Shown here in pieces: positions 19,595 to 30,253 of a DNA stretch of 64,000 nt (position 1 is the first letter of the stretch; each line of letters starts with the position of its first letter). The position numbers were made by a program, and so were the translations under genes. The notes under the pieces were generated by a model. That model was not told the DNA's origin, made no database searches, and was given only the letters and a program-made list of their open reading frames with translations. The DNA comes from an uncultured Mucilaginibacter sp. (GTDB taxonomy: Bacteria > Bacteroidota > Bacteroidia > Sphingobacteriales > Sphingobacteriaceae), in contig CAIPFE010000040.1 of assembly GCA_903864275.1 (NCBI GenBank), positions 1-64,000 of the forward strand, given 5' to 3'.

Positions 19595-19894
19595 ATGAAA
19601 GCTAAAAATCAAAAAACCGGAAGAAATCAGGAACGCCCAGCCAAGGGACGTCCGAATGAAATTCCTGAAAAGAGGGAATCGGAACACGAAAATTTAGAGT
19701 ACCCGCATGAAACGGAGCAGGAGCAGCAGCAAAGCGGCAGCGATGCTTCTTACAGCGAACAGGCTGGTGTTACTCCGCCAAAACCACATGAATTTCCTGG
19801 AGTAGGTAATGCAAAAGGTGATTTTGTAAGCAAACCGTATGGCCGCACCACCGGCAGGATGGTTGGCTATGAACCGGGAACGGAAAGTATTTAA
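19595..19894 (+). CDS. Small hydrophilic hypothetical protein
   Basis: Complete ORF, Q/E/P/G-rich, likely disordered. Confidence 0.5.
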   Translation: MKAKNQKTGRNQERPAKGRPNEIPEKRESEHENLEYPHETEQEQQQSGSDASYSEQAGVTPPKPHEFPGVGNAKGDFVSKPYGRTTGRMVGYEPGTESI

Positions 19895-19990
19895 GTCTGT
19901 ATGATCAATAAACATTAATTGTTTGGCAAAAGGGCTATCAAATGGATAGCCTTTTTGCTTCAATTCTTATCTGTAAATAAAAATAAGATC

Positions 19991-20203
19991 ATGAAAAATA
20001 GCAATGAAAACCCCGGTAAAAAAGAGGGTCTAAATAAAAACCAGCAATTAGGATCAACCCCTGTAACTAAGGGGGTTTATGCTGATAACGATAAATCAAA
20101 AAACTATAAATATGGCGCTGACAACCCCGAAGGCCCCGACTTTGATAAAGAGAGTAAGGATTCAGACGGCGATACAGGCCAAAATGCGGGTATTTTCAAA
20201 TAA
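19991..20203 (+). CDS. Small hydrophilic hypothetical protein
   Basis: MKNSNENPGKKEGLNKNQQLGSTPVTKGVYADNDKSKNYKYGADNPEGPDFDKESKDSDGDTGQNAGIFK; followed by a strong terminator. Confidence 0.5.
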   Translation: MKNSNENPGKKEGLNKNQQLGSTPVTKGVYADNDKSKNYKYGADNPEGPDFDKESKDSDGDTGQNAGIFK

Positions 20204-20223
20204 ACAATTTCAAATCCTTTATA

Positions 20224-20256
20224 AAACAGGGCTGCCCGACAAAGGCAGCCCTGTTT
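20224..20256 (+). terminator. Strong hairpin terminator
   Basis: AAACAGGGCTGCC-cgacaaa-GGCAGCCCTGTTT. Confidence 0.85.
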
Positions 20257-20405
20257 CGTTTAGACTGATTTTATTGTTGGGCTTTTGAACTTAATGAAGA
20301 TGGGAATAGTAATTTTTTGATTTATAGTATTTTGAAACATAAAATTGTTTACTTTCAAATCGTGTATATCACTGAAAGTTTACATCACAAAATACCTCGC
20401 CGATC

Positions 20406-23400
20406 ATGAATTATTTTTCTTCGTTAACTAAACTGCTGCTGCTAATAGCTATCAGTTTGCCTTTTACAGCGTTAGCCATTGATACAAAAGATACCCGGAT
20501 GCTCTCGCAGCCCGCAATCAGCGCAAACCACATCGCCTTTATATATGCGGAGGACCTGTGGGTTGCCAATACCGACGGCTCACAGCCAAAACGGCTTACG
20601 GTTGATGAAGGTATTGAATCAACCCCGTTTTTTTCGCCTGATGGAAAGCTGATCGCCTTTAGCGCGCAATATGAGGGTAACACCGATGTTTACGTAATTC
20701 CAGTGGATGGCGGTATCCCTAAAAGGCTTACCTGGCACCCTGCTGTTGATTTAGTAAGAGGTTTTACACCCGATGGCAAATCAGTTTTATTTGTTTCGCC
20801 GCGAAACACTTTTTCAAACAGGTACGCTAAGTTATTTACCGTGCCCGTTGCCGGCGGGAACGAAACACAGTTAGAAATCCCAAACGCTTATGATGCCACC
20901 TACTCGCCGGATGGGAAATACATGGCGTATACTCCTTTGAATGAAGTTTTTAAACAATGGAAACATTACAGGGGCGGTTCAATTGCCACAATCCTGCTTT
21001 TTTCGTTTGCCGATAAAGCAGTAGTAAAGATACCCCAGCCTGAGGGCGGCTGTAATGATACCCAGCCGGTTTGGATGGGCGATAAAATATATTTCAGGAG
21101 CGATAGGAACGGGGAGTTTAATTTATTCAGCTATGATATTGCATCCAAAGAAGTTAAGCAATTAACTGAGTATAAAGATTTCCCCGTATTAAATGCTTCC
21201 GGCGGCGACGGAAAGATCGTGTTTGAACAGGCAGGATACCTAAATATTTTCGATCCTGCCGCGGCATCTGCAAAAAAATTAACAATAGGCATAGCAGCCG
21301 ATCTGCTCGAACTACGACCACGCTTTGTAAAGGGAAATAACTATATCCGCTGGGCCGATATCTCACCTTCGGGCTCGCGCGTGGTATTTGATTTTCGGGG
21401 CGATATCATAACGGCCCCTGCCGAAAAAGGCGATTACCGAAATATAACCCAAACGCCGGGCGCCCATGAAAAATTTCCGGCATGGTCTCCGGACGGCAAA
21501 TCTGTTGCCTATTTTTCCGATGCTTCGGGCGAGTACCAATTGTACATCCGGGCGCAGGACGGCAAGGGCGACCCGAAAGTTTTTAATTTAAATGGGGCTG
21601 GTTTTTATGCCTATCCAAAATGGTCGCCGGATAGCAAAAAGATCAATTTTGTTGATAACAGCCGCAGCTTGTATGTACTGGATATAGCGTCAGGGGCCAT
21701 AACAAAGGTTGATGCCGATGACCTTTATACGCCTGATGCCTTCCGTGATATCGCCGGGAATTGGTCGGCAGACAGCAAATGGATAGCTTATACAAAAGTA
21801 CTTTCCACGCAATTTCAGCAGGTTTATCTTTATTCGCTGGCGGAGCAAAAATCGTATCCGGTTACCGACGGGCTTAGCGATGCCTCGGAACCCCGCTTTG
21901 ACCGCACCGGCAAGTATCTCTACTTTTTCGCCTCGACCGATGCCGGGCCTGTAATTAACTGGTTCGATCAGTCGAGTATTGATTTCAGAAAAACAAATTC
22001 TATTTATCTCGTTACACTTCAAAAGCGCACCATTTCGCCATTTGCGAAAGAAAACGATGAAGAAAAAATGAAAGCAGATACTGCGCAGGAAGCTAAAAAG
22101 CCTGCCGATAAAAAAGAACCAGAAGCTGAAAAAAATAAGGATCTTAAAATTGACTGGGATGGGTTGCAGGACAGAATTGTTGACTTACCGCTTAAAGCCG
22201 GCGACTACACCCAATTAGGCGTGGACAATAGCGGAGACCTGCTATATGTAAGCCGCATTGATGGCGGAGCCGGCGCGATGCATAAATATAACTTTAAAAA
22301 ACGTGCAGATAATGAAGTGGTTGATTTAGACAGCTATGTCCTTACCGCTGACGGAAAGAAAATGTTCTATAAAAAGGGCGATAGTTGGACAATAGCCAAT
22401 GCCGGCGACAAAGCCGAACCGGGCAAGGGAATGGTGAATGTGGGAGATCTCGAGGTGAAAATTGACCCGACGGCAGAATGGGCCAATATGTTTGATGAAG
22501 CCTGGCGGGTAAACCGCGATTATTTCTACGATCCCGGAATGCATGGTGTAAACTGGGCCGCTATGAAAAAGAAATATGCTGTTTTTCTTCCTGAACTGGC
22601 TTGCCGGAGTGATTTGAACATTTTAATCCAATGGATGTGCAGCGAATTGTCGGTTGGCCACCACAGGGTTGAGAATTTTGGCGACCGCATGTACACCCCT
22701 AAAGTGATACATGGAGGCTTATTGGGCGTTGACTATGCAGTTGCCAATAACAGGTATCAATTTAAAAAGATATACGGCGGTTTAAACTGGAACCCCAGTT
22801 TACGGTCGCCTTTAACGGAACCCGGTGTTAATGCAAAAGAAGGCGATTACCTGCTTGCAGTTAATGGTGCAAATGTAACCGCAGGTGATAATATTTATCA
22901 ATACTTTGAAAATACTGCTGGTAAGATTGTTGAATTGACAATAGGCCCCAATCCCGGTTACGAAGGTTCGAGGATAGTTAAGGTAGTGCCGGTTGATAAT
23001 GAATTTGCGTTGAGGAACCGTGATTGGGTAGAAAATAACCTGCGTAAAGTTACCGAGGCCACGCACGGACAGGTGGCTTATGTGTATGTGCCTAACACAG
23101 CCGAAGCAGGGCACGACTACTTTAAACGATATTTTTATCCCCAGGCGAATCGGAAGGCTATTATAGTCGACGAGCGTTTTAATGGCGGCGGCGATTTGGC
23201 CGATTACTATATCAACCTACTACTAAACCCTCACCAGGCTTACTGGCACATGCGGTACGGGAAAGATCTGAAGTCGCCTTCTGCATCCATACAAGGCCCA
23301 AAAGTAATGATAACAGATGAAACTGCCGGGTCGGGTGGGGATATGCTCCCCTGGATGTTCCGGAAATTTAAGGTGGGCACGCTGGTCGGCAAACGTACCT

Positions 23401-23672
23401 GGGGAGGATTAGTTGGTATATTAGGCTACCCTGAGTTTATTGATGGCGGCGATGTAACAGCCCCTAACGTAGGCATCTGGACGAAGGATGGCTTCATCGT
23501 CGAAAACGTAGGCATACCGCCGGATATTGAAGTGGAGCAAACCCCGGCGGATGTAATTGCAGGCAAAGACCCGCAATTGGAAAAGGCTATCGAGGTTGCC
23601 TTGCAGCAGCTAAAAGATAACCCGCAAACCGATCCCGTGCGGCCCCCGTTCCCGGTAAAGGTTAAAAACTAA
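20406..23672 (+). CDS. S41-family tricorn-like peptidase with N-terminal WD40-like propeller and PDZ
   Basis: SPDGKLIAFSAQYEG, SPDGKSVAYFSD; C-terminal DERFNGGGDLADYY, TDETAGSGGDMLPWMFRK. Confidence 0.92.
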   Translation: MNYFSSLTKLLLLIAISLPFTALAIDTKDTRMLSQPAISANHIAFIYAEDLWVANTDGSQPKRLTVDEGIESTPFFSPDGKLIAFSAQYEGNTDVYVIPVDGGIPKRLTWHPAVDLVRGFTPDGKSVLFVSPRNTFSNRYAKLFTVPVAGGNETQLEIPNAYDATYSPDGKYMAYTPLNEVFKQWKHYRGGSIATILLFSFADKAVVKIPQPEGGCNDTQPVWMGDKIYFRSDRNGEFNLFSYDIASKEVKQLTEYKDFPVLNASGGDGKIVFEQAGYLNIFDPAAASAKKLTIGIAADLLELRPRFVKGNNYIRWADISPSGSRVVFDFRGDIITAPAEKGDYRNITQTPGAHEKFPAWSPDGKSVAYFSDASGEYQLYIRAQDGKGDPKVFNLNGAGFYAYPKWSPDSKKINFVDNSRSLYVLDIASGAITKVDADDLYTPDAFRDIAGNWSADSKWIAYTKVLSTQFQQVYLYSLAEQKSYPVTDGLSDASEPRFDRTGKYLYFFASTDAGPVINWFDQSSIDFRKTNSIYLVTLQKRTISPFAKENDEEKMKADTAQEAKKPADKKEPEAEKNKDLKIDWDGLQDRIVDLPLKAGDYTQLGVDNSGDLLYVSRIDGGAGAMHKYNFKKRADNEVVDLDSYVLTADGKKMFYKKGDSWTIANAGDKAEPGKGMVNVGDLEVKIDPTAEWANMFDEAWRVNRDYFYDPGMHGVNWAAMKKKYAVFLPELACRSDLNILIQWMCSELSVGHHRVENFGDRMYTPKVIHGGLLGVDYAVANNRYQFKKIYGGLNWNPSLRSPLTEPGVNAKEGDYLLAVNGANVTAGDNIYQYFENTAGKIVELTIGPNPGYEGSRIVKVVPVDNEFALRNRDWVENNLRKVTEATHGQVAYVYVPNTAEAGHDYFKRYFYPQANRKAIIVDERFNGGGDLADYYINLLLNPHQAYWHMRYGKDLKSPSASIQGPKVMITDETAGSGGDMLPWMFRKFKVGTLVGKRTWGGLVGILGYPEFIDGGDVTAPNVGIWTKDGFIVENVGIPPDIEVEQTPADVIAGKDPQLEKAIEVALQQLKDNPQTDPVRPPFPVKVKN

Positions 23673-23789
23673 GGCAATGATTTAACAGGCATTTTCGATC
23701 CGAAAATATTTCTATTTATATTTCAAACGCTATTTATAACTAATCATATTTTAAGCATTAGAGTAATTTTAACTTAAAACCAATCTCAC

Positions 23790-26534
23790 ATGAAAAAATT
23801 TATTTTGCTATTTGCCATTTGTATGCAATGCATGTTGCTTTTTGCACAAACCGCTGTTCCTAAAAAGTATCCCGATATTGATATACCGTACAAAAAATTT
23901 GTTTTGAAAAACGGGCTCAGGCTTATCGTTCATGAGGACCATAAGGCGCCAATAGCAGCTTTCAATGTATGGTATCATGTGGGCTCAAAAAATGAAAAGC
24001 CCGGTAAAACGGGTTTCGCTCATTTATTTGAACATTTAATGTTTGAAGGGAGCGAGCACCATAATGATGGTTACTTTAAGGTAATGGATGCCTTAGGAGC
24101 TACCAATCTGAACGGAACAACCAATAACGACAGGACAAACTATTTTGAAGATTTCCCTGTTTCGGCATTAGACAAAGTTTTGTGGATTGAGAGCGACCGT
24201 ATGGGTTTTATGGTTGGAGTGATAGATAGTGCGAAGCTTAACCAGCAGCGGGGTGTAGTGGAAAATGAAAAGCGACTGGACGAAAATCAACCTTACGCGG
24301 TAGCTGATGAACTTACCGCAAAGGGTACATACCCTTCAAATCACCCATATTCATGGCCTGTAATAGGCGCTATGGAGGATTTGGATGCTGCTTCGATCAA
24401 AGATGTAAAGGATTGGTTTAAAAGTTATTATGGCCCCAACAATGCCGTAATTTGCATAGCCGGGGATGTAAATGCCGACTCGATATACAATAAGGTAAAT
24501 AAATATTTTGGAGACCTGCCCGCCGTTCCACCCATTGCCAGGCCGGCTGCCTGGACCGCTAAAATGACAGGCGTACACGTGGCGGTGGCCGAGGACAGGG
24601 TGCCCCAGGCCAGATTACAAAAAACATGGAATGTTCCGGCCTGGGGAACCAAAGAGATGACCTATCTGAACTTGCTGGGTGATATACTTGCGACCGGTAA
24701 AACGTCAAGACTGTATAAAAAACTTGTTTATGATGACCAGATTGCCAGTAATATTTATTTTTATACAGACGAAAAGGAGATTGGCGGGCAGTTTTACATA
24801 GTTGCCGATGCCAAACCGGGAATATCCCTCGATTCATTAGATCATACGATAAACCGGGAACTTGTAAAGGTTTTTAAACAAGGGGTAACGCCTGAGGAAC
24901 TTGAACGCGCCAAAACCAACTATTTTTCCGGCTTTATAAAAGGTATGGAGCAGATAGGAGGGTTTGGAGGAAAATCAGACATACTTGCACAAAATGAAAC
25001 ATTTGGCGGCGATGCCGACCATTACAAAGTTGTGCAGAATTGGATAAAAAATGCACAGCCATCAGATATTAAAACTGTAGCTGCCGATTGGCTTAGCGAT
25101 GGGGAATTTAAATTAAAAATTTATCCTTACGGCGATTATGCCACAACTGCCACCGTAATAAACCGCAGCCAGCAGCCGCCCCTGGGGCCTTCCCCAGCCG
25201 TTAAATTTCCGGAAGTAAAGGAATTTACTTTAAGCAACGGGATCAAAGTCTCGTTAGTAGAACGCAAGGCTGTTCCGGTTGTTGAAATGTCATTAGTTGT
25301 AGATGCCGGGTATGCGGCCGATAAATCCGGCGTTCCGGGACTTGCGTCAATGACCCTGAAAATGATGAAGGAAGGGACAAAAAACCGCACTTCTTTACAA
25401 ATAAGCGATCAGTTGGCCGACCTGGGCGCATCTATGTACACTTATTCCTCATTGGATCGTTCCTTCCTTTATTTAAGCGCGCTTAAAGTCAACCTTAATT
25501 CTTCGCTTGATCTATTTTCTGATATGTTGTTAAATCCTGTATTTCCCCAAAAGGACTTTGAGCGCGTTCAAAAGCAACAGCTTTTGGGTATCAAGCAGGA
25601 ACAGTCTCAACCGGTTACTATGGGATTGCGTATTTTACCACGCCTGATTTATGGAAGCGGGCATGCTTATAGCAATTCGTACACCGGCACCGGTACCGAA
25701 GCATCCGTTTCGCAAATGAAAAGGGCGGATCTTGAGAAATTTTACGGTACTTGGTTTGCGCCCAATAATGCAATTCTGATAGTTGTTGGCGATATAGATG
25801 AAGCCTCGTTGAAGGCTGCGCTGGAATCTAAATTAGCATTATGGAAAACTAAAAATGTTCCTAAAAAAGATATTGCCCATGTGGAACTTCCTTCAAACCC
25901 ATCTGTTTATATAGTAGACAAACCCGGCGCCTTACAGTCGGTAATTTTTGCCGCTGAATTAAGTCCGTCATCAACTGATCCTGCCTATAAATCAAATGAT
26001 ATGATGAACCGCATATTGGGGGGTGATTTTACTTCGCGTATCAACATGAATTTAAGGGAAGATAAGCACTGGGCTTATGGCGCCTTCTCTATTTTACTGG
26101 ATGCACAGGGGCAAGGTTTTTTTACAGGTTACGCCCCCGTACAAACAGACAAGACCAAAGAGTCAATTGTTGAGATGAGCAAAGAACTGAATAACGTAAT
26201 AACTACGAAACCTATTACTGAAGCTGAATATAAAAAAGTGCAGGGCAGCGCGGTTTTGGAATTACCGGGTATTTGGGAAACCAATGGCGCTGTTTTAAAT
26301 GACTTGCAATCTGCCATTATTTATAACCGTGGTTTAGGTTATTTAAATAATTACGCCGACATGCTACAGCACTTAACCTTAGACAATTTGCAAAAAAGCG
26401 CCGTGAAAATTGTTCAGCCGGACCATCTGACATGGGTAATAGTGGGCGATCGGTCGAAAATTGAACAAGGTATACGCGACCTGAATATCGGGCCGGTACA
26501 AATAATTGATTCGGAAGGAAATAGCGTAAAATAG
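23790..26534 (+). CDS. M16-family (insulinase/pitrilysin) metallopeptidase, two-domain
   Basis: VGSKNEKPGKTGFAHLFEHLMFEGSEHH (HxxEH), GVVENEKR. Confidence 0.95.
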   Translation: MKKFILLFAICMQCMLLFAQTAVPKKYPDIDIPYKKFVLKNGLRLIVHEDHKAPIAAFNVWYHVGSKNEKPGKTGFAHLFEHLMFEGSEHHNDGYFKVMDALGATNLNGTTNNDRTNYFEDFPVSALDKVLWIESDRMGFMVGVIDSAKLNQQRGVVENEKRLDENQPYAVADELTAKGTYPSNHPYSWPVIGAMEDLDAASIKDVKDWFKSYYGPNNAVICIAGDVNADSIYNKVNKYFGDLPAVPPIARPAAWTAKMTGVHVAVAEDRVPQARLQKTWNVPAWGTKEMTYLNLLGDILATGKTSRLYKKLVYDDQIASNIYFYTDEKEIGGQFYIVADAKPGISLDSLDHTINRELVKVFKQGVTPEELERAKTNYFSGFIKGMEQIGGFGGKSDILAQNETFGGDADHYKVVQNWIKNAQPSDIKTVAADWLSDGEFKLKIYPYGDYATTATVINRSQQPPLGPSPAVKFPEVKEFTLSNGIKVSLVERKAVPVVEMSLVVDAGYAADKSGVPGLASMTLKMMKEGTKNRTSLQISDQLADLGASMYTYSSLDRSFLYLSALKVNLNSSLDLFSDMLLNPVFPQKDFERVQKQQLLGIKQEQSQPVTMGLRILPRLIYGSGHAYSNSYTGTGTEASVSQMKRADLEKFYGTWFAPNNAILIVVGDIDEASLKAALESKLALWKTKNVPKKDIAHVELPSNPSVYIVDKPGALQSVIFAAELSPSSTDPAYKSNDMMNRILGGDFTSRINMNLREDKHWAYGAFSILLDAQGQGFFTGYAPVQTDKTKESIVEMSKELNNVITTKPITEAEYKKVQGSAVLELPGIWETNGAVLNDLQSAIIYNRGLGYLNNYADMLQHLTLDNLQKSAVKIVQPDHLTWVIVGDRSKIEQGIRDLNIGPVQIIDSEGNSVK

Positions 26535-26554
26535 TACGGGTATATAATATGCCC

Positions 26555-26587
26555 AAAACCGGCTGCATTTTTCAAGCAGCCGGTTTT
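26555..26587 (+). terminator. Terminator of M16 peptidase
   Basis: AAAACCGGCTGC-atttttcaa-GCAGCCGGTTTT. Confidence 0.8.
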
Positions 26588-26631
26588 GTTTAATGCTATT
26601 CTAAATATTTGAATAAAATCTTTTAACTAAT

Positions 26632-26659
26632 CTCCAACCCCTAATCACTAACTCCCCAT
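26632..26659. repeat. Heptameric word array (AATCACT/AATCTCC class) overlapping the accD stop
   Basis: AATCTCC AACCCCT AATCACT AACTCCC. Confidence 0.8.
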
Positions 26660-27493
26660 CATCTTCAAAAACGAGGTTAACTTTTCCTTCATTTCCCTGC
26701 GGTCGACTATAAAATCAAGGAAACCGTGTTCCTGTACAAATTCAGCGGTTTGAAATCCTTTGGGGAGGTCTTTTTTTATGGTTTCTTTTATTACCCTGGG
26801 GCCTGCAAAACCAATTAATGAGCCGGGTTCGGCAATATTAATATCGCCAAGCATGGCATAGGAGGCAGTTACACCGCCCGTAGTAGGATCAGTAAGTAAG
26901 GATATATAAGGTATTTTAGCCTGCGACAATAAAGCGAGTTTGGCCGAGGTTTTAGCCATTTGCATCAAGGAATAAGCCGCTTCCATCATGCGTGCCCCGC
27001 CTGATTTGGAGATCATTAAAAAGGGAACTTTATTTTGAATGGAGTAATCGATGGAGCGGGCGATCTTTTCGCCGACAACCGAACCCATCGAGCCGCCTAT
27101 AAAATTAAAGTCCATACAGGCAATAACAATGTCCTGGCCGCCCAATTTTCCGTATCCCGCGCGTATAGCATCTTTCAGGCCGGTTTTTTTCATCGTTTCT
27201 TTCAACCGGTCGCTGTATTTTTTGGTATCCTCGAAATGCAGCGGGTCGCCTGAACGCATGTCGGGATACAGTTCGGTAAATTCGTTATTATCAAATAAAA
27301 TGGAGAAGTATTCTTTGGAACCAATGCGCATGTGGTAGCCGCAGTAATGGCAAACGTATTGGTTTTCAACCTGCTCCGAGTAGTGCAACGGTTTTTTACA
27401 TTCAGGGCATTTATTCCAGATCCCGTCAGGGGTTTCTTTCTTTTCCTCGGTAGTCGTAATTATCCCTTTGATTTCCCTTTTAAACCAGGCCAT
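26648..27493 (-). CDS. accD: Acetyl-CoA carboxylase carboxyltransferase subunit beta
   Basis: [57 protein letters not shown]; start revised to 27493. Confidence 0.96.
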   Translation of the reverse strand: MAWFKREIKGIITTTEEKKETPDGIWNKCPECKKPLHYSEQVENQYVCHYCGYHMRIGSKEYFSILFDNNEFTELYPDMRSGDPLHFEDTKKYSDRLKETMKKTGLKDAIRAGYGKLGGQDIVIACMDFNFIGGSMGSVVGEKIARSIDYSIQNKVPFLMISKSGGARMMEAAYSLMQMAKTSAKLALLSQAKIPYISLLTDPTTGGVTASYAMLGDINIAEPGSLIGFAGPRVIKETIKKDLPKGFQTAEFVQEHGFLDFIVDRREMKEKLTSFLKMMGS

Positions 27494-27551
27494 ATCGATG
27501 TCTAACTCTTTCAAATTAAGTACAAAGAAACGAAATATTTTAGATATGCGG

Positions 27552-27697
27552 GGTTAGATTTGAGATTTGACACGTTAGATATGAGATTTGAGATTTGAGA
27601 TATGAGATTAGTGATAGGAGAAAGGATAGAAAGAGCTAAAAATGCCGAAAACATTTAAAAATCTCGCATCTCATATCTCATATATCGTATCTAAATT
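27552..27697. repeat. Heptameric word array with inverted arms (AGATTTG/ATCTCAT class)
   Basis: AGATATG AGATTTG AGATTTG AGATATG AGATTA ... ATCTCGC ATCTCAT ATCTCAT ATATCGT ATCT. Confidence 0.9.
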
Positions 27698-27723
27698 TTA
27701 ACTTCGCCACACAATTAAAAACA

Positions 27724-28803
27724 ATGGACTTAAAAAACTATAAAGGTGTTTTGCACGGCGACCAGGTGCAGGAACTATTTGAAGCTGCAAAAAAGCACCA
27801 GTTCGCTTTGCCGGCCGTAAATGTAACAGGCACTAATACAATAAATGCGGTAATGGAAACTGCAAAGGCGGTTAATTCGCCGGTAATTATACAACTTTCA
27901 AATGGCGGCGCGCAGTTTTATGCGGGCAAATCGTTAGATAACTCAAAGCTGCAGGCCTGTATTTTAGGTGCGGTTTCGGCTGCAAAACATGTTCATTTAT
28001 TGGCTGAACATTATGGTGTGGCAGTAATATTGCACACGGACCATGCGGCCCTGAAGTTTTTACCGTGGATCGATGGATTGTTAGATAACGGCGAAAAGTT
28101 TTTTGCTGAGACAGGACAGCCATTATTCTCATCGCACATGCTCGACCTTTCGGAAGAGCCATTGCATGAAAATATTGAAATATCAGCCAAATATCTCGTT
28201 CGCATGGCGAAAATGGGTATGACCCTCGAAATAGAGTTAGGCGTTACCGGTGGTGAAGAAGATGGCGTCGATAACTCGGATGTTGACAGCTCACGTTTAT
28301 ATACGCAGCCTGAAGATGTGGCTTACTCCTACGAAGAACTTTCAAAAGTAAGCCCAAGGTTTACCGTGGCTGCTGCTTTTGGTAACGTGCATGGCGTTTA
28401 CAAACCGGGTAATGTAAAACTGCAGCCGGTTATCCTGCATAATTCGCAGGTGTATTTAAAAGAGAAATTTAACCTTGCAGCCGAAAAGCCTATCAATTTT
28501 GTATTTCATGGCGGATCCGGCTCAAGCCAGGCCGAGATCAGGGAGGCTATATCTTACGGCGCTATCAAAATGAATATTGATACCGATATGCAATGGGCTT
28601 TTTGGGAAGGCATTAAAGATTATTACCAATCGAAAGAAGGCTACCTGCAAAGCCAGATCGGCAGCCCCGACGGCGCAGATTCGCCCAATAAAAAATATTA
28701 CGACCCGCGTGTATGGCTACGTAAAGGGGAAGAAAATTTTGTAAAAAGATTAAAAGAAGCCTTTGCAGATCTAAATTGCATTGATGTGAATAGTAAACTG
28801 TAG
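27724..28803 (+). CDS. fbaA: Class II fructose-bisphosphate aldolase
   Basis: FALPAVNVTGTNTINAVMETAKAVNSPVIIQLSNGGAQF; HTDHAALK; NFVFHGGSGSSQAEI. Confidence 0.95.
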   Translation: MDLKNYKGVLHGDQVQELFEAAKKHQFALPAVNVTGTNTINAVMETAKAVNSPVIIQLSNGGAQFYAGKSLDNSKLQACILGAVSAAKHVHLLAEHYGVAVILHTDHAALKFLPWIDGLLDNGEKFFAETGQPLFSSHMLDLSEEPLHENIEISAKYLVRMAKMGMTLEIELGVTGGEEDGVDNSDVDSSRLYTQPEDVAYSYEELSKVSPRFTVAAAFGNVHGVYKPGNVKLQPVILHNSQVYLKEKFNLAAEKPINFVFHGGSGSSQAEIREAISYGAIKMNIDTDMQWAFWEGIKDYYQSKEGYLQSQIGSPDGADSPNKKYYDPRVWLRKGEENFVKRLKEAFADLNCIDVNSKL

Positions 28804-28880
28804 GTAAAAGGTAAAGGGCGAAAGGTAAAAGGTATTTTTTCTTTTTACCTTTCGCCTTTCTCCTTTTACTTTTCATCTTA
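28801..28880. repeat. Heptameric word array with inverted arms (AGGTAAA class)
   Basis: AGGTAAA AGGTAAA GGGCGAA AGGTAAA AGGT ... CTTTTTACCTTTCGCCTTTCTCCTTTTACTTTTC. Confidence 0.9.
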
Positions 28881-28886
28881 ATAATC

Positions 28887-29312
28887 ATGTCACAAAATAT
28901 CCAGGTAAACAAAGTAACCGACCCGGCCTTGCTGGAAAAAGTATTTGCCATACGCCGCGAAGTGTTTGTCAGTGAACAAAACTGTCCGCCTGAACTGGAA
29001 TGGGAATTTGAAGATGAATCAAACCATTTTTTTGCTACCGTTGATGGTGAACCGGCCGGCGCCTCCCGCTGGCGCAAAACGGATAAGGGGTATAAGTTGG
29101 AGCGCTTTGCCGTTTTGAAGAAATTCAGGGGCCTGGGCTTAGGACAGGAACTGGTAAAAGCTGTTTTGGACGATCTGCCCAAGGATGCTGACTATGTATA
29201 TATGCATGCGCAGCTTGCAGCAATACCGCTGTATGAAAAATTTAATTTCGAAAAAATAGGGCTGGAGTTTGAAGAAGCAGGGATTAGGCATTACAAAATG
29301 GTGAGGAAATGA
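28887..29312 (+). CDS. GNAT-family N-acetyltransferase
   Basis: VFAIRREVFVSEQNCPPELEWE...FRGLGLGQELVKAVL. Confidence 0.9.
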   Translation: MSQNIQVNKVTDPALLEKVFAIRREVFVSEQNCPPELEWEFEDESNHFFATVDGEPAGASRWRKTDKGYKLERFAVLKKFRGLGLGQELVKAVLDDLPKDADYVYMHAQLAAIPLYEKFNFEKIGLEFEEAGIRHYKMVRK

Positions 29313-29342
29313 TTTTGGCTTTCACCCAAACTTGTCATTTTT

Positions 29343-30200
29343 TTAAGTCCCCAATATCCTAACCGAATAATCTATAGCCTCCCTCAGTTTGTCATAATCA
29401 AGCCCTATGGGATCATTTTGCGATTCGAGGTAGCCAACCAGGTTTTCGGTAGCTATATTGCCTGTAAGCTCATCTTTTGCCATCGGGCAGCCGCCGTAGC
29501 CTTTTATGGTGGTATCAAACCAGCGGCAGCCATTGGTGTAGGCGGCTTCTATTTTTTCGAACCAGGTATCGGGTGTTGAGTGCAGGTGTAACCTGAATGT
29601 CCGGTCAAATTCTTTCAGCATAGAAAAAACTGAGGTGACTTGATCAGGCGTAGCGCTCCCAACGGTGTCGGCAATGGAAATATCATCGATGCCCGCTCTA
29701 TGCATTTGATCAACCCAATGCATCAAGATTTCTAAATTCCACTCGTCCCCGTAAGGATTGCCAAAGGCCATTGATAAATAGATCAATAGCTTTTTATGCT
29801 TTTTCTCACACAACTCACGAATATTTTCAACCGTTCTAAATGACTCGGACATTGTTGCGTTGGTATTCCGTTTTTGAAAAGTTTCGGATATGGAAAAAGG
29901 GTAGCCCAGGTAAGTTATTTCAGGGTGGTTTGCAGCTTCTTCGGCACCCCTGTGGTTAGCAACTATTGCCAGTAATTTTGATTTGGTATTGCCCATTTCC
30001 AGCTTCTGTAAAACTGCGGCAGTGTCCCTCATTTGCGGGATGGCTTTCGCCGAAACAAAACTGCCAAAATCAAGCGTATCAAAACCAACCTGCAGCAGCA
30101 GGTTAATATAGGCTGCCTTTATTTCTGTAGGAATAAAGTGATGGAGCCCCTGCATGGCATCGCGCGGGCATTCAGTCAGTTTTATTTTTGAGGCTATCAT
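29343..30200 (-). CDS. Hydroxymethylglutaryl-CoA lyase-like protein
   Basis: KLTECPRDAMQGLHHFIPTEIKAAYINLLLQVGFDTLDFGSFVS; GGCPMAKDELTGNIATENLVGYL. Confidence 0.9.
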   Translation of the reverse strand: MIASKIKLTECPRDAMQGLHHFIPTEIKAAYINLLLQVGFDTLDFGSFVSAKAIPQMRDTAAVLQKLEMGNTKSKLLAIVANHRGAEEAANHPEITYLGYPFSISETFQKRNTNATMSESFRTVENIRELCEKKHKKLLIYLSMAFGNPYGDEWNLEILMHWVDQMHRAGIDDISIADTVGSATPDQVTSVFSMLKEFDRTFRLHLHSTPDTWFEKIEAAYTNGCRWFDTTIKGYGGCPMAKDELTGNIATENLVGYLESQNDPIGLDYDKLREAIDYSVRILGT

Positions 30201-30253
30201 GTTTTATAAAGCGGCTCAAATTTAGTTGATTTGATGACAACAATCGCATATGT

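Noticed and set aside
27552-27697. Simple intrinsic terminators as full explanation of word arrays
   Set aside because: Some arms form hairpins, but single-arm arrays, unequal arms, start-codon arrays and the fixed period are not explained by termination alone; canonical terminators (4994, 20224, 26555, 31596) look quite different.
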